This document shows positions 1 to 9,734 of a stretch of 64,000 nucleotides of DNA, piece after piece. The stretch is from Bacillus sp. CECT 9360 (lineage in GTDB: Bacteria; Bacillota; Bacilli; Bacillales; DSM-1321): NCBI RefSeq assembly GCF_918741275.1, contig NZ_CAKKNA010000006.1, forward strand, positions 202,272-266,271. Direction: 5' to 3'. The translations under genes and the position numbers were made by a program. Under the pieces are notes generated by a model that worked only from the letters and a program-made list of their open reading frames with translations, was not told the DNA's origin and did not search any database. The first letter of the stretch is position 1. The number at the start of each line of letters is the position of its first letter.

Positions 1-387
1 GAACACAGCAACATGTGAAAGGAGATTGCCGGTCCGCAGCCCGTATTCTTTGTTTAATACAGCTTTTAAAAGCCGGGCTGTTTCAACCTGTCCTTTCATC
101 AACACATCTGCCTGGTTCAATTTAACGGTTTTCACAGCCTTTTCAGCAGCCATCGAAACATTTATGGCATGTTCAATACGAATTCTTTCGTTTTTTGCAA
201 GTCCCTGCTGGTGGTTGTCAAGAAGCTCTAAAATTCTTTCTTTATCGCCAAACAGGATAAAGGAAGCCATTTTCAGCATGACCGCTTCCGCGACTGCTTT
301 GATGATCTCTTTATCCTCAGCACCGGCTACCGCCACTTTCATTTCTTCACGTTGGGTTGCTTGCTCAATAAGTGAGTGTAATTTCAT
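1..387 (-). CDS. ptb: Phosphate butyryltransferase, N-terminal part (cut by window edge)
   Basis: Partial gene: the first 129 codons, read from an ATG at 387 to the window edge. The protein starts MKLHSLIEQA and contains ADVLMKG, LLKAVLN and SHVAVF, as in Bacillus Ptb, which exchanges butyryl- or branched-chain acyl-CoA with phosphate in branched-chain amino acid breakdown. It lies directly downstream of bkdR and behind a good sigma-54 promoter, as expected for the first gene of the bkd operon. An in-frame ATG at 420 is possible but has no clear ribosome site; the MKL start fits the family better. Confidence 0.9.
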   Translation of the reverse strand, partial: MKLHSLIEQATQREEMKVAVAGAEDKEIIKAVAEAVMLKMASFILFGDKERILELLDNHQQGLAKNERIRIEHAINVSMAAEKAVKTVKLNQADVLMKGQVETARLLKAVLNKEYGLRTGNLLSHVAVF

Positions 388-444
388 GGCTAACTGTCCA
401 ATCCTTCCGTTTTCATTCATCTGTTTTCGCAACCAATTTACTTA

Positions 445-462
445 ATGCAATTTTCATGCCAA
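445..462 (-). promoter_or_regulatory. Sigma-54 (SigL) -24/-12 promoter of ptb
   Basis: On the minus strand the sequence reads TTGGCATGAAAATTGCAT. It has GG and GC separated by exactly 10 bases, matching the TGGCAC-N5-TTGC sigma-54 consensus. It ends about 58 bases before the ptb start and lies between ptb and the sigma-54 activator BkdR. Confidence 0.88.
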
Positions 463-498
463 TTATTCACGACAGGAAAATAAGCCATTTAGTTATTT

Positions 499-517
499 TT
501 CGAACCAATTCATCGAA
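499..517 (-). promoter_or_regulatory. Putative BkdR upstream activating site
   Basis: Inverted repeat TTCGA-N9-TCGAA about 45 bases upstream of the -24/-12 promoter, just past the bkdR stop codon. Enhancer sites for sigma-54 activators are usually palindromes upstream of the promoter, so this is the best candidate here. Function is inferred from position and symmetry only. Confidence 0.45.
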
Positions 518-538
518 ATATATTGCACAGTATGAAAT

Positions 539-2617
539 TTATTGCATGCTAGATTTTTCAAGATTGTATTTTTCAATTTTATAATATAAATTCCTTACTG
601 AAACTGCCAATGATTTCGCGGTTGCGGTTTTGTTGCCGTTATTCTTGATCAACGTTTGCTTAATTAAGTCCCTTTCATATTGGTCAAGCAATTCTCCTAA
701 AGACTTTTCCGGATGAGTGATCTTTCTCCCTGAAGAAGACCTATCATTTACTTTCTGTTCATCACCTTCAATAAAATCAGGGATATGAAAGGCTTCGATC
801 ACCGCTTCGTTGATTTTCATAAAAATGATGGCCCGTCCAAGGATGTTTTCCAGTTCCCTTACATTGCCTGGCCAATCATACTGTTCCAGTTTAGCAACCG
901 CCTGATCTGTAATCCCCTCAATGTTACGTCCGTATTCCTGATTGATTTTCTGAATGAGATGCCGAGAGAGCGCTTCGATATCTTCCTTTCTTTTCCGAAG
1001 CGGAGAGATATGAATCGGCATTCTGTTCAAGCGGAAATAAAGATCCTCCCTGAAACTGCCGATTGTGATCGCTTTTTCCAGATTCAGATTGGTCGCGGCA
1101 ATGACCCTTACCTGGATAGGGATTGGCTTGGTCCCTCCGACCCGGACGATTTCATTTTCCTGGAGGACTCTGAGCAGCTTGGCCTGAATTTTGGGAGTTA
1201 ACTCTCCGATCTCGTCAAGGAGAATGCTGCCCTTATTCGCCTCCTCAAAAAACCCGCGCTTACCGCCGCGTTTCGCTCCTGAAAAAGCGCCTTCTTCATA
1301 ACCAAAAAGCTCGCTTTCCAGCAATGATTCCGAAATTGCGGCACAGTTGACCCGAACAAATTTATTGAATTTCTTTTCACTTGCATTATGTATCGCATGG
1401 GCAAATAGTTCTTTTCCGGTCCCAGACTCCCCTCGAAGCAGCACCGTTGCCGGCGTTTTAGCGCTTAATTTCGCCTGTTCTATAGCCAGCTGCATTTCTT
1501 CAGACTGCCCGATAATATCTTCAAATGAGTATTTTGCCTCGAGCGTTCGAATGATTTGTCTTGCTCGATCAAGCTCCTTCGTCAGCTGTTGGATCTCGGA
1601 AACGTCATGGATGACTCCGACGCTCCCCTTCAGCCTGTTATCAACAATGATCGGTGCGACATTGACGATCACGTCTTTTTTCATCGGGCCGACCCTAAGG
1701 TTTACCCCTCTGACAGGTCTCCTTGTTTGCAGTACTTGCATATGCATGCTTTCACCCTCATAAATATCGGTGGTTGCCGGTTTCCCGATCACCTCATCCT
1801 TGCTTAAGCCTGTTAGTCTTGTATAGGCCGGATTAATCAGGATGCCGTGTCCTTGTTCATCGACAACCGAGATGGCGTCATCACTTGACTGGATGATTGC
1901 CTGAAGCATCGTTTGAATCTCTTTCATATTCGTGTTCTCTTCGGCAAGATTGACGACTTCCGTGATATCCTTAAAGACCGCAAAAGCACCGACCACTTCA
2001 TTATTCTCATCAAGCAGTGGAATGCGCGTCGTAATAATTTTCCGTCCGTTTTCTAAAACCTGTTCCTGATTCTGCTCCATCCTTTTCGTCGCGATTATAT
2101 GGGGGAGACGACTTCCAGGTATCAGCTTGGTGACATGTTTTCCGATCACATCTTTTTGCTTGGCTGCCACCATCTTCTCCGCACTTCTGTTAAAAAGAAT
2201 GATATGGCCAGTTCTATCAACAACAATCATTCCGTCATTCGTTGTATTAAATATCAAATCATGTTTATTTTTTTCGTTTTTGAGCTTCTCGATCAATTCC
2301 TTCTTATCCTCGAAGAGCTTGGCGATGATATAGGCGACACTGCCAGGGATAAGTATAGCCTTCCCGCTCTTCTTAGCACGGATTTCATCAAAGACCCGAT
2401 CATCTCCCGTAGCTTCAATAATCATATCAATATGATCATGTAGCTGTTTTACCCAGTCAGCTTCTGTCTTAATATCAAGCTTTTTGGCAAGCTTCATCCC
2501 AGGAGCATTTTCATTTCTGTCTACCACGCAATCGATTAAAAAACTTTCACTTTCCATTAAGGTTTTTAATATTGCGGTCCCGCCTGCACCGGCCCCGATC
2601 AGCAAAACTGTTTGCAA
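539..2617 (-). CDS. bkdR: BkdR, sigma-54-dependent activator of the branched-chain keto-acid (bkd) operon
   Basis: 692 aa. N-terminal nucleotide-binding-like segment (IGAGAGG near residue 7), two PAS domains (about 118-225 and 235-345), an AAA+ sigma-54 interaction domain with Walker A GESGTGKE (about 396-403) and GAFSGA loop (about 443-448; the usual form is GAFTGA), and a C-terminal Fis-type helix-turn-helix. This is the architecture of B. subtilis BkdR. It should activate the adjacent ptb promoter together with SigL. TTG start, with AAGGGGG seven bases upstream. Confidence 0.92.
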   Translation of the reverse strand: MQTVLLIGAGAGGTAILKTLMESESFLIDCVVDRNENAPGMKLAKKLDIKTEADWVKQLHDHIDMIIEATGDDRVFDEIRAKKSGKAILIPGSVAYIIAKLFEDKKELIEKLKNEKNKHDLIFNTTNDGMIVVDRTGHIILFNRSAEKMVAAKQKDVIGKHVTKLIPGSRLPHIIATKRMEQNQEQVLENGRKIITTRIPLLDENNEVVGAFAVFKDITEVVNLAEENTNMKEIQTMLQAIIQSSDDAISVVDEQGHGILINPAYTRLTGLSKDEVIGKPATTDIYEGESMHMQVLQTRRPVRGVNLRVGPMKKDVIVNVAPIIVDNRLKGSVGVIHDVSEIQQLTKELDRARQIIRTLEAKYSFEDIIGQSEEMQLAIEQAKLSAKTPATVLLRGESGTGKELFAHAIHNASEKKFNKFVRVNCAAISESLLESELFGYEEGAFSGAKRGGKRGFFEEANKGSILLDEIGELTPKIQAKLLRVLQENEIVRVGGTKPIPIQVRVIAATNLNLEKAITIGSFREDLYFRLNRMPIHISPLRKRKEDIEALSRHLIQKINQEYGRNIEGITDQAVAKLEQYDWPGNVRELENILGRAIIFMKINEAVIEAFHIPDFIEGDEQKVNDRSSSGRKITHPEKSLGELLDQYERDLIKQTLIKNNGNKTATAKSLAVSVRNLYYKIEKYNLEKSSMQ

Positions 2618-2784
2618 GATGATGCCCCCTTACTGTTACTCTGCAAAAAATTTCACGTTTTATTATGTATGCTATGCAATGTCTTTCATTATTTCTCTTA
2701 TTGTATTAAAGATGCGCTCGCTTGACAAATTTTATATATGACTTATGATTTTTGTGATGATAATTTTTTAAAGGGGACACCTTA

Positions 2785-3015
2785 ATGAGACGGACTATCG
2801 CATTTTTAATTCTCTTCATACCGGGAGCTCTCGCAGTATATGGCATTAAAATTATGAGAGATATGCTTTTTGGGATTTCCCAGCCTCCTTATCCCGCCCT
2901 ATGGGTTCAATTTTTAGCTGGTCTTGTTTTATGTATCGGTGGAATCGGATTTATCGCCGGCTTTGTCCTTCATCGGGACCGTAAGAAAGATAAGGTTCAG
3001 AATAGATTTAAATAA
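2785..3015 (+). CDS. yqzF: DUF2627 small membrane protein (YqzF)
   Basis: 76 aa with two hydrophobic segments (about 5-25 and 40-62) separated by a short loop with PPYPALW, and a basic C-terminus; recognised as the DUF2627 family. Its function is unknown. A ribosome site AAAGGGGA precedes the ATG, and a strong hairpin follows the stop. It is divergent from bkdR and convergent with yqiK, the same neighbourhood as in B. subtilis. Confidence 0.85.
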   Translation: MRRTIAFLILFIPGALAVYGIKIMRDMLFGISQPPYPALWVQFLAGLVLCIGGIGFIAGFVLHRDRKKDKVQNRFK

Positions 3016-3050
3016 AGAAAACTCGCCAATCGGCGAGTTTTCTTTATTTT
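3014..3050. terminator. Bidirectional terminator between yqzF and yqiK
   Basis: GAAAACTCGCC-AAT-CGGCGAGTTTTC hairpin flanked by A-rich and T-rich runs, suitable for both convergent genes. Confidence 0.85.
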
Positions 3051-3772
3051 TATTTCTGTCGAAGCTTGATTGCATTTTCCGGGAAATCGGTAAAGAAGGC
3101 GCTGCATCCTATCCGAATGAGCTCTTCCATTCTTGTTTCATTATTGACCGTAAACGGCCGCACTTTCGTTCCTGCGCGGATAGCGGAATTAATAATATAA
3201 TCCGGAGCCGCTTTAATGCTCGGATGGATCGCTTTGGCACCTATCGATTGTGCGTAAACCCATGGCATATAAAGGCCGTCCCGGTATAACGGGGCTGTTT
3301 CAAGTTCGGGTGCTATCCGGACACAATAAACGAGGCTGTAGTGATTGAAAGAAGACAGGATGATCCGGTCTTCCAACCGATAGCTTCGGATCAGGCCAAT
3401 TACTTTTTCCTCCATACCGGGATACGGAAACACTCCGTTTTTTAATTCAATATTACACAGCAAATCATTTCCCTGCAGCCAATCAAACAGCTCGACTAAA
3501 GTGGGTATTTCTGTACAGCCATATTGTTTATCGAATTGATGGCTTGCATTGTAAGATTTAATTTGCTCAAGGGTATTATCCTTAACATACCCGGTACCGT
3601 TTGTTGTTCTGTCCAGCTTTTCGTCATGGATAATGACTATTTCGCCATCTCGGGACAACTGCACATCGATTTCAAGGCCGTCAGCACCCGCTCTTTTCGC
3701 TTCCTGAAAAGAGATCATCGTATTCTCTGGATGAGTCCCTGAAGACCCCCTGTGCGCAAAAATCAATGTCAT
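3050..3772 (-). CDS. yqiK: Glycerophosphodiester phosphodiesterase (YqiK family)
   Basis: 240 aa from the ATG at 3772, which has GGGGGGCG eight bases upstream; an upstream in-frame start would add nine residues but lacks a site. Shows the GDPD signature HRGSSGTHPENT, EIDVQLSRDG and HDEKLDRTT near the N-terminus, carrying the metal-binding His/Glu/Asp. Expected to hydrolyse glycerophosphodiesters to glycerol-3-phosphate and an alcohol. No signal peptide is seen, so it is probably cytoplasmic. Confidence 0.9.
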   Translation of the reverse strand: MTLIFAHRGSSGTHPENTMISFQEAKRAGADGLEIDVQLSRDGEIVIIHDEKLDRTTNGTGYVKDNTLEQIKSYNASHQFDKQYGCTEIPTLVELFDWLQGNDLLCNIELKNGVFPYPGMEEKVIGLIRSYRLEDRIILSSFNHYSLVYCVRIAPELETAPLYRDGLYMPWVYAQSIGAKAIHPSIKAAPDYIINSAIRAGTKVRPFTVNNETRMEELIRIGCSAFFTDFPENAIKLRQK

Positions 3773-3853
3773 TGAAGCTTCGCCCCCCTGCAAATACATC
3801 TTTATAATAAACCGAAAAAGCTTATGCTCATGATCATCTTTAATTTATCAACG

Positions 3854-3894
3854 AAAAAAATGATAAAAGCTCAACAAACATTCGTTTGTTGAGC
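3854..3894 (-). terminator. Terminator of spo0A
   Basis: GCTCAACAAACGAATGTTTG hairpin arm region closing with TTGAGC, then a T-rich run on the minus strand, just downstream of the spo0A stop. Confidence 0.85.
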
Positions 3895-3940
3895 GAGGTG
3901 AAAAATTGATTAGATTAATACGTTTACAAGTCTAACCCTC

Positions 3941-4738
3941 TCAAGAAGCCTTATGTTCAAGCCTTAGCTTGTCAGCCACCATCGCGATAAATTCACTGTT
4001 TGTCGGCTTGGCTTTGGACATGCTGACGGTGTAGCCGAACAACGAAGAAATCGATTCAATGTTGCCGCGGCTCCATGCCACTTCAATCGCATGACGGATT
4101 GCGCGTTCCACACGGCTTGCAGTCGTATTGAATTTCTTCGCAATATCCGGATAAAGAACCTTCGTGATGGACCCAAGAAGCTCGATATCGTTATAGACCA
4201 TTGTGATTGCCTCACGCAAATACAAATAACCTTTAATATGGGCCGGCACCCCGATTTCATGGATGATGCTTGTGATGCTTGCGCTTAAATTTTTTGGTTT
4301 AGATTCTATCTGGCTGTTGCGATAGCTGTATTGAGAAGGTTTTTTCAAAACGCTATTTCCTTGTCCGCTGACCTGTCGGATTTGGCTTGCGAGGTTTTCC
4401 ATATCGAACGGTTTTAGGATAAAATAAGAAGCTCCCAAATCAACCGCTTTCTTCGTCACATCTTCCTGTCCGAAGGCAGTCAGCATAATAACATTCGGAA
4501 GAGGGGCCCCTTGCTTCGTTTCCCTTAATTTTTCCAAAACGGCAAGACCGTCTACATGCGGCATGATGATATCCAGAATCAAAATGTCGGGTTCCGTGCT
4601 TTCCAGAAGCGTAAGGCAATCTTGTCCGTTATGGGCAACTCCGATAACCTCCATATCCTCTTGACTTGAGATATATTCCTCGAGTAAGGACACGAGCTCT
4701 CTATTATCATCTACCACACATACTTTTATCTTCTTCAC
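3941..4738 (-). CDS. spo0A: Spo0A, master response regulator of sporulation
   Basis: 265 aa (B. subtilis Spo0A is 267). Receiver domain with the acidic pair in CVVDDN, phospho-acceptor Asp56 in LDIIMP and Lys in ILKPFD; a short linker; and a C-terminal DNA-binding domain with the conserved helix [16 protein letters not shown] and the recognition segment [21 protein letters not shown] start after GAGGAGGAAATA, as in B. subtilis. It sits next to spoIVB, the usual order. Confidence 0.98.
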   Translation of the reverse strand: MKKIKVCVVDDNRELVSLLEEYISSQEDMEVIGVAHNGQDCLTLLESTEPDILILDIIMPHVDGLAVLEKLRETKQGAPLPNVIMLTAFGQEDVTKKAVDLGASYFILKPFDMENLASQIRQVSGQGNSVLKKPSQYSYRNSQIESKPKNLSASITSIIHEIGVPAHIKGYLYLREAITMVYNDIELLGSITKVLYPDIAKKFNTTASRVERAIRHAIEVAWSRGNIESISSLFGYTVSMSKAKPTNSEFIAMVADKLRLEHKAS

Positions 4739-4806
4739 TCTATTTCCTCCTCAACTGCAGTTGATCATTTTTTCTAATTATATTTAAATCTATTGTAATT
4801 GAAATT

Positions 4807-4923
4807 TTCGACAATGGGAATGAAAATCCTCTTATTTTCAAAAAAATAGTGCAATATCATTATCTTTCTCGCGTTTTCTCCCGTTTTCGACTATTTTCGC
4901 CATTATTATAGGAATTTGTCGAA
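4807..4923. promoter_or_regulatory. Cluster of Spo0A-box-like sites upstream of spo0A
   Basis: Three matches to the TGTCGAA 0A box: exact at 4807-4813 (minus), AGTCGAA at 4886-4892 (minus), and exact at 4917-4923 (plus), all in the 290-base gap between spo0A and spoIVB. Autoregulation of spo0A by Spo0A~P through such boxes is known in B. subtilis. Occupancy here is inferred. Confidence 0.6.
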
Positions 4924-4991
4924 AACCCCAATGGTTTATTTTACCACAATATTAAGGAAATGTAAAAAGGTGTGAAAATATTGCTGATATC

Positions 4992-5025
4992 AAAAAAAGA
5001 AACCCCGCAGCCTGTATGGGGTTTC
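4992..5025 (-). terminator. Terminator of spoIVB
   Basis: GAAACCCC / GGGGTTTC hairpin followed by a run of T on the minus strand. Confidence 0.9.
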
Positions 5026-5031
5026 TTCGGA

Positions 5032-6324
5032 TTAGCTTGCTTTCAAATTCCGGGCTTCGTTTTCATATATATTGATACCAGCTTCGTTCAGCATCCATTC
5101 TATATGGACACCGTAGCCGCTTGTCGGATCGTTGACGAACACATGGGTCACGGCACCGATCAGTTTTCCATTTTGAATGATCGGGCTGCCACTCATTCCT
5201 TGAACGATTCCGCCAGTCTGCTCCAAAAGCTTTTTATCGGTTACCTTTAAGACCATGCCTTTTGTCGCAGGGAATTTTTGCGGGATCGTACTGACAATTT
5301 CCACATCGAAATCCGATACAGCCGAGCCGTCAACGACCGTAAGGATTTTTGCCGGTCCTTCTTTTACTTCATGCGACAATGTGATGGGCATTGGCTTATC
5401 CGATATTCCGTTATTAATGTTTTCCTTCAGTTTTCCAAAAATGCCAAACGGACTGTTCCGATTAATATTTCCGATGATTTCTCTATTTTTCGAAAAATGG
5501 GCAAGTTTTTCACCCGGATCTCCGTTGCTTCCTTTTTCAATGGAGGTCACTGTCGAGCGGACAATCTGGCCGTCCTTGACCACGATTGGCTGTTTTGTAT
5601 CCATATCCGATATCACATGGCCGAGCGCTCCATATTTTCTTGATTCAGGATGAAAAAACGTCATTGTTCCAATTCCTGCCGCTGAATCACGAATGTAAAG
5701 CCCCAGCTTATAGGTGCCTTCATTCTTGTCCTTTAATGGCTTTAGCGTTGCTTTTACCGTTGCTTTATTACGGGTAATGTCAAGGTTAAGCGGTTCTCCC
5801 TTTTCTCCTGCTTCTTGAACGAAAGGAGTAACATCCGACATTTTTTTCATCGTTTGGCCATTGATTTTCGTAATGATATCGCCCACTTCAACTTTTGCTA
5901 ATTCCCCTGGCGATTTCTTCCCTTGCTGCGTATCCACCAGGTGATGTCCAACTACCAGCACCCCAAGGGTGTTCAATTTCACACCGATAGACTGCCCTCC
6001 TGGTATGACTTTAAAGTCTTTAATCACTTCGATATCGACTTTTTTTGCAGGCAGTCCCGCAAAATCGAGGAGTAATTCATTTGTACCGGGCTTGTCGGCA
6101 TCAAGTGTAATCGAAGTCGCTTCCTCATTTACGGCGGCACCGGCATCAGCCGTTATTACTTTTGCGGTTACGGGTAAGGCTTTAGGAATACTATATTGAT
6201 CGCCCTCAAACAGGACAATTTTTCTTGGGAAAGAGATGTATTCACGGAGTGGCTGGTATAACCCTAATGCTAGTAGCGAAACAAGGAGGATTCCACCGAT
6301 TATTCTGTTTATCCATAGCTTCAA
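5032..6324 (-). CDS. spoIVB: SpoIVB, PDZ-containing serine peptidase that signals sigma-K activation
   Basis: About 430 aa. N-terminal membrane anchor ([16 protein letters not shown]), a PDZ region in the middle ([14 protein letters not shown]) and a C-terminal S55-type peptidase domain with the catalytic His in LGHVISD and Ser in GMSGSPI. It is made in the forespore and cleaves SpoIVFA so that pro-sigma-K is processed. Start: a GTG at 6333 is almost fused to the AGGAG site, so the TTG at 6324, ten bases downstream of that site, is preferred. Confidence 0.95.
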   Translation of the reverse strand: MKLWINRIIGGILLVSLLALGLYQPLREYISFPRKIVLFEGDQYSIPKALPVTAKVITADAGAAVNEEATSITLDADKPGTNELLLDFAGLPAKKVDIEVIKDFKVIPGGQSIGVKLNTLGVLVVGHHLVDTQQGKKSPGELAKVEVGDIITKINGQTMKKMSDVTPFVQEAGEKGEPLNLDITRNKATVKATLKPLKDKNEGTYKLGLYIRDSAAGIGTMTFFHPESRKYGALGHVISDMDTKQPIVVKDGQIVRSTVTSIEKGSNGDPGEKLAHFSKNREIIGNINRNSPFGIFGKLKENINNGISDKPMPITLSHEVKEGPAKILTVVDGSAVSDFDVEIVSTIPQKFPATKGMVLKVTDKKLLEQTGGIVQGMSGSPIIQNGKLIGAVTHVFVNDPTSGYGVHIEWMLNEAGINIYENEARNLKAS

Positions 6325-6413
6325 CCTATTCACTCTCCTCGTTTCCTTTTGCTTTATGGCTACACCCTTAATGTAGCCCTCATGCCATCCATTTATAACT
6401 TCTCAGGCAAAAT

Positions 6414-6441
6414 AAAAGCTATCCGTTTTTGGATAGCTTTT
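6414..6441 (-). terminator. Terminator of recN
   Basis: AAAAGCTATCC / GGATAGCTTTT hairpin downstream of the recN stop. Confidence 0.8.
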
Positions 6442-6489
6442 CAATCACGCATTTACATGTAACCATGTATACACCTATGTTTTAAGACG

Positions 6490-8205
6490 TTACCGGGCCT
6501 CTTTTAATTTTTCTGCCTGCTCAATTAGTTCTTTAGCATGCTCTTTGGTCAACTCGGTTATTTCAACGCCTGAGATCATCCTGCCGATTTCCTTTATCTT
6601 CTCATTTTGGCCAAGCGGCTGGACGGAGGTTTTGGTGCGCCCGCTCTTTATGTCCTTGGCGATAAACAAATGGGTATCAGCCATTGCAGCCACCTGAGGC
6701 AGGTGGGAAATACAGAGCACCTGTGAATCGACAGCGACTTTATATATTTTTTCAGCAATTGCCTGGGCTACCCTGCCGCTGACACCGGTATCTACTTCAT
6801 CGAAAATGATCGACGTAATCCCTTGGTGTTTGGAGAAAATACTCTTTAAAGCAAGCATGATTCTCGACAGTTCCCCGCCAGACGCGATTTTGGAAAGCGG
6901 CTTTAACGGCTCGCCCGGATTTGTTGAAATATAAAACTCGAGCTCATCCAAGCCTCCGGAACGAATGCCTGCGTCTGCAAATGTGTCATTTGTCGAAGCG
7001 GATTTATGAAAATGGACTTCAAATACTGTTTTCTCCATATATAGCTCTTTTAATTCCTGATGAATTTGCTTCGTCAGTTGCTTCGCGTATTTTTGTCTGA
7101 TCTCAGAAAGATTCTTCGCTTCAACGAGCAGGTCTTCTTTAATCGATTTGATTTCCCCTTCAAGCTTGGCAATATGCGTTTCGCGGTTTAAAAGTGTTTC
7201 GATTTCTTCTTCGATCGCGGCGCCATATTCGAGAATTTCTTCAATCGTTTTACCGTACTTTCGCTTCAATTGGTTCATTTCATTCAGCCTGTTTTCGATA
7301 AAATCAAGTCGCTCAGGATCATATTCCAGCGTATCCAGTCGGTCCCTGATTTCTGAGGCGGCATCCTCTAAAATATAATAGCTGTTTGAGACTGTTTCCG
7401 CTACCTGTCGCACAGATTCATCAACACTGGCCGCGTCCTCGAGATTGTTCATCGCGACTGATACCCAGTCAAGCCCTCTTTGTTCTTCACGAAGTGCCTG
7501 ATAGCTTGTTTGAAGTGCCTCATGGTTCTTTTCAAAATTATTGATTGATTTTCTTTCTTCTGTTAATTCTTCATCTTCATGAAGCTTCAAATTCGCGTTT
7601 TCGATCTCCTCGTGCTGAAATTTAATCAAGTCAAGCCGGTGCACCATCTGCTGCTCATTTTGGCTGAGTTTCTTCAACTGCTTTGTGGCTTGATCAAATT
7701 GTTTAAACAGATTTTCGTATTCCACAAGGGCATTGGCTATTTTTTCCCCGCCAAACTGGTCTAGTAGCGGTAAATGAAGCCTTTCGTCCATCAATTCCTG
7801 GTGCTCATGCTGGCCGTGGATATCAATTAATTTCCCGCCAATTTCACGCAGGGCAGCAATGGTCACAAGCTTTCCATTAACCCGGCAAACACTTTTTCCG
7901 GTGCTTGACATTTCACGGCGCAACACAATCATCCCGTCGCTTGCGTCAATACCAAACTCTTCTGCTTTCGCAAATACTGGATGGTTTTCATCCTCGAACT
8001 GAAACAGCCCTTCGATTTCCGCTTTCTTTTCCCCGTGACGTATGAACTCGGCAGAGCCCCGTCCCCCGACAAGCAAATGGACGGCATCAATAATAATCGA
8101 TTTTCCCGCCCCGGTTTCCCCTGTCAAAACAGTTAAGCCCTTTTCAAATGAAATCGAAAGGGCCTCAATAATCGCAAAATTTTTAATGGATATTTCCGTT
8201 AACAA
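6490..8205 (-). CDS. recN: RecN, SMC-like DNA double-strand-break repair ATPase
   Basis: 571 aa. N-terminal Walker A TGETGAGKSIIIDAV, long central coiled coil, C-terminal signature SGGELSRIMLALK and Walker B IIFDEVDTGVSG, followed by CISHLPQVAA. All are diagnostic for RecN, which acts early on broken ends with RecA. TTG start behind GGAGAGGTGAGG. It follows argR on the same strand with 24 bases between them, the standard Bacillus order. Confidence 0.96.
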   Translation of the reverse strand: MLTEISIKNFAIIEALSISFEKGLTVLTGETGAGKSIIIDAVHLLVGGRGSAEFIRHGEKKAEIEGLFQFEDENHPVFAKAEEFGIDASDGMIVLRREMSSTGKSVCRVNGKLVTIAALREIGGKLIDIHGQHEHQELMDERLHLPLLDQFGGEKIANALVEYENLFKQFDQATKQLKKLSQNEQQMVHRLDLIKFQHEEIENANLKLHEDEELTEERKSINNFEKNHEALQTSYQALREEQRGLDWVSVAMNNLEDAASVDESVRQVAETVSNSYYILEDAASEIRDRLDTLEYDPERLDFIENRLNEMNQLKRKYGKTIEEILEYGAAIEEEIETLLNRETHIAKLEGEIKSIKEDLLVEAKNLSEIRQKYAKQLTKQIHQELKELYMEKTVFEVHFHKSASTNDTFADAGIRSGGLDELEFYISTNPGEPLKPLSKIASGGELSRIMLALKSIFSKHQGITSIIFDEVDTGVSGRVAQAIAEKIYKVAVDSQVLCISHLPQVAAMADTHLFIAKDIKSGRTKTSVQPLGQNEKIKEIGRMISGVEITELTKEHAKELIEQAEKLKEAR

Positions 8206-8229
8206 CGGCTACCTCACCTCTCCTAAGGA

Positions 8230-8679
8230 TTAGAGCATGTCCAAAAATTTATTTGATATGATTTCAGTATCTTCCTGAGTCCGGCAAATGATTAAACAAG
8301 TATCATCTCCGCAGATCGTGCCTAAAATTTCTTCCCAGTCCAGGTTGTCAATCAAGGCACCGATTGCCTGTGCATTTCCCGGCAGGGTTTTCATAACTAG
8401 CAGATTGCTTGCCGAATCAATGCGAACAAATGCATCAATAAGCATTCTTTTCAGCTTTTGCAGCGGATTGAATCTTTGGTCAGCAGGCAAGCTGTATTTA
8501 TAGCGGCCATCCATTAGTGGGACCTTAACCAGATGCAATTCCTTAATATCCCTGGAGACGGTCGCCTGTGTCACATTGAAGCCTGCATTTTTCAACTCAT
8601 CAACCAGATCGTCCTGCGTTTCTATATCATTGTTAGCAATGATTTCCCTTATTTTAATATGCCGTTGTCCTTTATTCAT
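8230..8679 (-). CDS. argR: Arginine repressor/activator ArgR (AhrC)
   Basis: 149 aa, standard length. N-terminal winged-helix region with the DNA-contact segment [18 protein letters not shown] and a C-terminal arginine-binding/hexamerisation region with [21 protein letters not shown]. Controls arginine biosynthesis and catabolism genes. ATG preceded by GAGGTGC. In Bacillus it is encoded between the tlyA-like gene and recN, as here. Confidence 0.95.
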   Translation of the reverse strand: MNKGQRHIKIREIIANNDIETQDDLVDELKNAGFNVTQATVSRDIKELHLVKVPLMDGRYKYSLPADQRFNPLQKLKRMLIDAFVRIDSASNLLVMKTLPGNAQAIGALIDNLDWEEILGTICGDDTCLIICRTQEDTEIISNKFLDML

Positions 8680-8848
8680 CTAAAAAAAGCACCTCTCGAA
8701 AAAAACTTTCATTACCATTAATGTTAGCGGATTTACAACCAATTGTACAATGTATTTTCTTTTTTCTTTCTTATTCTACATAATTCGCCTTCATTCTAAA
8801 ATTTCCTCCTTACGATGGATTCATTTCTCCGAGGGCGCCATAATAAAC

Positions 8849-8886
8849 AAAAAAAGACTCCTGAATACTGCAGCTTAGGAGTCTTT
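8849..8886 (-). terminator. Terminator overlapping the end of the tlyA-like gene
   Basis: AAAGACTCCT / AGGAGTCTTT hairpin, then seven T on the minus strand. It overlaps the last codons of the upstream gene and separates it from argR. Confidence 0.8.
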
Positions 8887-9729
8887 CTGACTTTCCTTAT
8901 CTTTCGTTTGTTTCAATTCCAGATGGGCCTGTTTGACTATATTTTCGGTAGAATCTTTTAATTGATTGTCACCGGATTCCTTTTTTCCCGACCAATGAAG
9001 GTGGAGTAAGAATTCAATATTGCCATCGCCGCCTGTTATCGGGGAGAAGGACGCGTCTTTGATGTCATATCCTTCTTTGATCGCAAAGGCGATGATTTTA
9101 TCGATCACTTCGACATGAATTTTACTTTCACGCACAATCCCTTTCTTGCCAACTTGATTCTTTCCTGCTTCAAATTGCGGCTTGACGAGCGCCACGACAT
9201 CACTATCCGGCACGAGCAACGTTTTTAGCACTGGCAGAATGAGCGTTAATGAGATAAACGAAACATCAATGCTTGCGAAATTAGGCATCTCACCAATAAG
9301 GTCTTTAGGTGTGACATAACGGAAATTCGTTCGCTCCATCACCTTGACCCGGTCGTCCTGCCTCAGCTTCCATGCCAGCTGGTTATAGCCCACATCGAGT
9401 GCGTATGACATTTTAGCGCCGTTCTGTAAGGCGCAATCGGTGAAACCCCCAGTGGAAGCTCCGATATCCAAAAGAACCTTATCCAACACAACAAGATCAA
9501 ATGTATTCAACGCCTTTTCCAGCTTTAAACCGCCCCGAGACACGTATGGCATCATTTTTCCCTTAATTGTAAGCTCCAAATCAACCGGAACTTTTTCACC
9601 GGGCTTGTCCAAACGTTCCTCGTTCCCGTAAACAAGTCCGGCCATAATCATACGCTTGGCCTTTTCCCTCGTTTCGGATAAACCTTTTTCTACAAGCAAA
9701 ATGTCCAATCTTTCTTTTTTAGCCTTCAT
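8875..9729 (-). CDS. yqxC: TlyA family rRNA methyltransferase (YqxC)
   Basis: 284 aa. N-terminal S4 RNA-binding domain (RLDILLVEKGLSETREKAKRMI) and an FtsJ-like SAM-methyltransferase domain with VLLDIGASTGGFTDCAL and IDVSFISL. TlyA proteins 2'-O-methylate cytidines in 16S/23S rRNA, and some members have been discussed as haemolysins. It starts six bases after the dxs stop, in the same orientation. The C-terminal 35 residues are polar, charged and probably disordered. Confidence 0.9.
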   Translation of the reverse strand: MKAKKERLDILLVEKGLSETREKAKRMIMAGLVYGNEERLDKPGEKVPVDLELTIKGKMMPYVSRGGLKLEKALNTFDLVVLDKVLLDIGASTGGFTDCALQNGAKMSYALDVGYNQLAWKLRQDDRVKVMERTNFRYVTPKDLIGEMPNFASIDVSFISLTLILPVLKTLLVPDSDVVALVKPQFEAGKNQVGKKGIVRESKIHVEVIDKIIAFAIKEGYDIKDASFSPITGGDGNIEFLLHLHWSGKKESGDNQLKDSTENIVKQAHLELKQTKDKESQKDS

Positions 9730-9734
9730 GTTGT

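Noticed and set aside
26..445. Plus-strand open frame of 139 aa at the window start
   Set aside because: It is the antisense of ptb, which has recognisable protein sequence on the minus strand.
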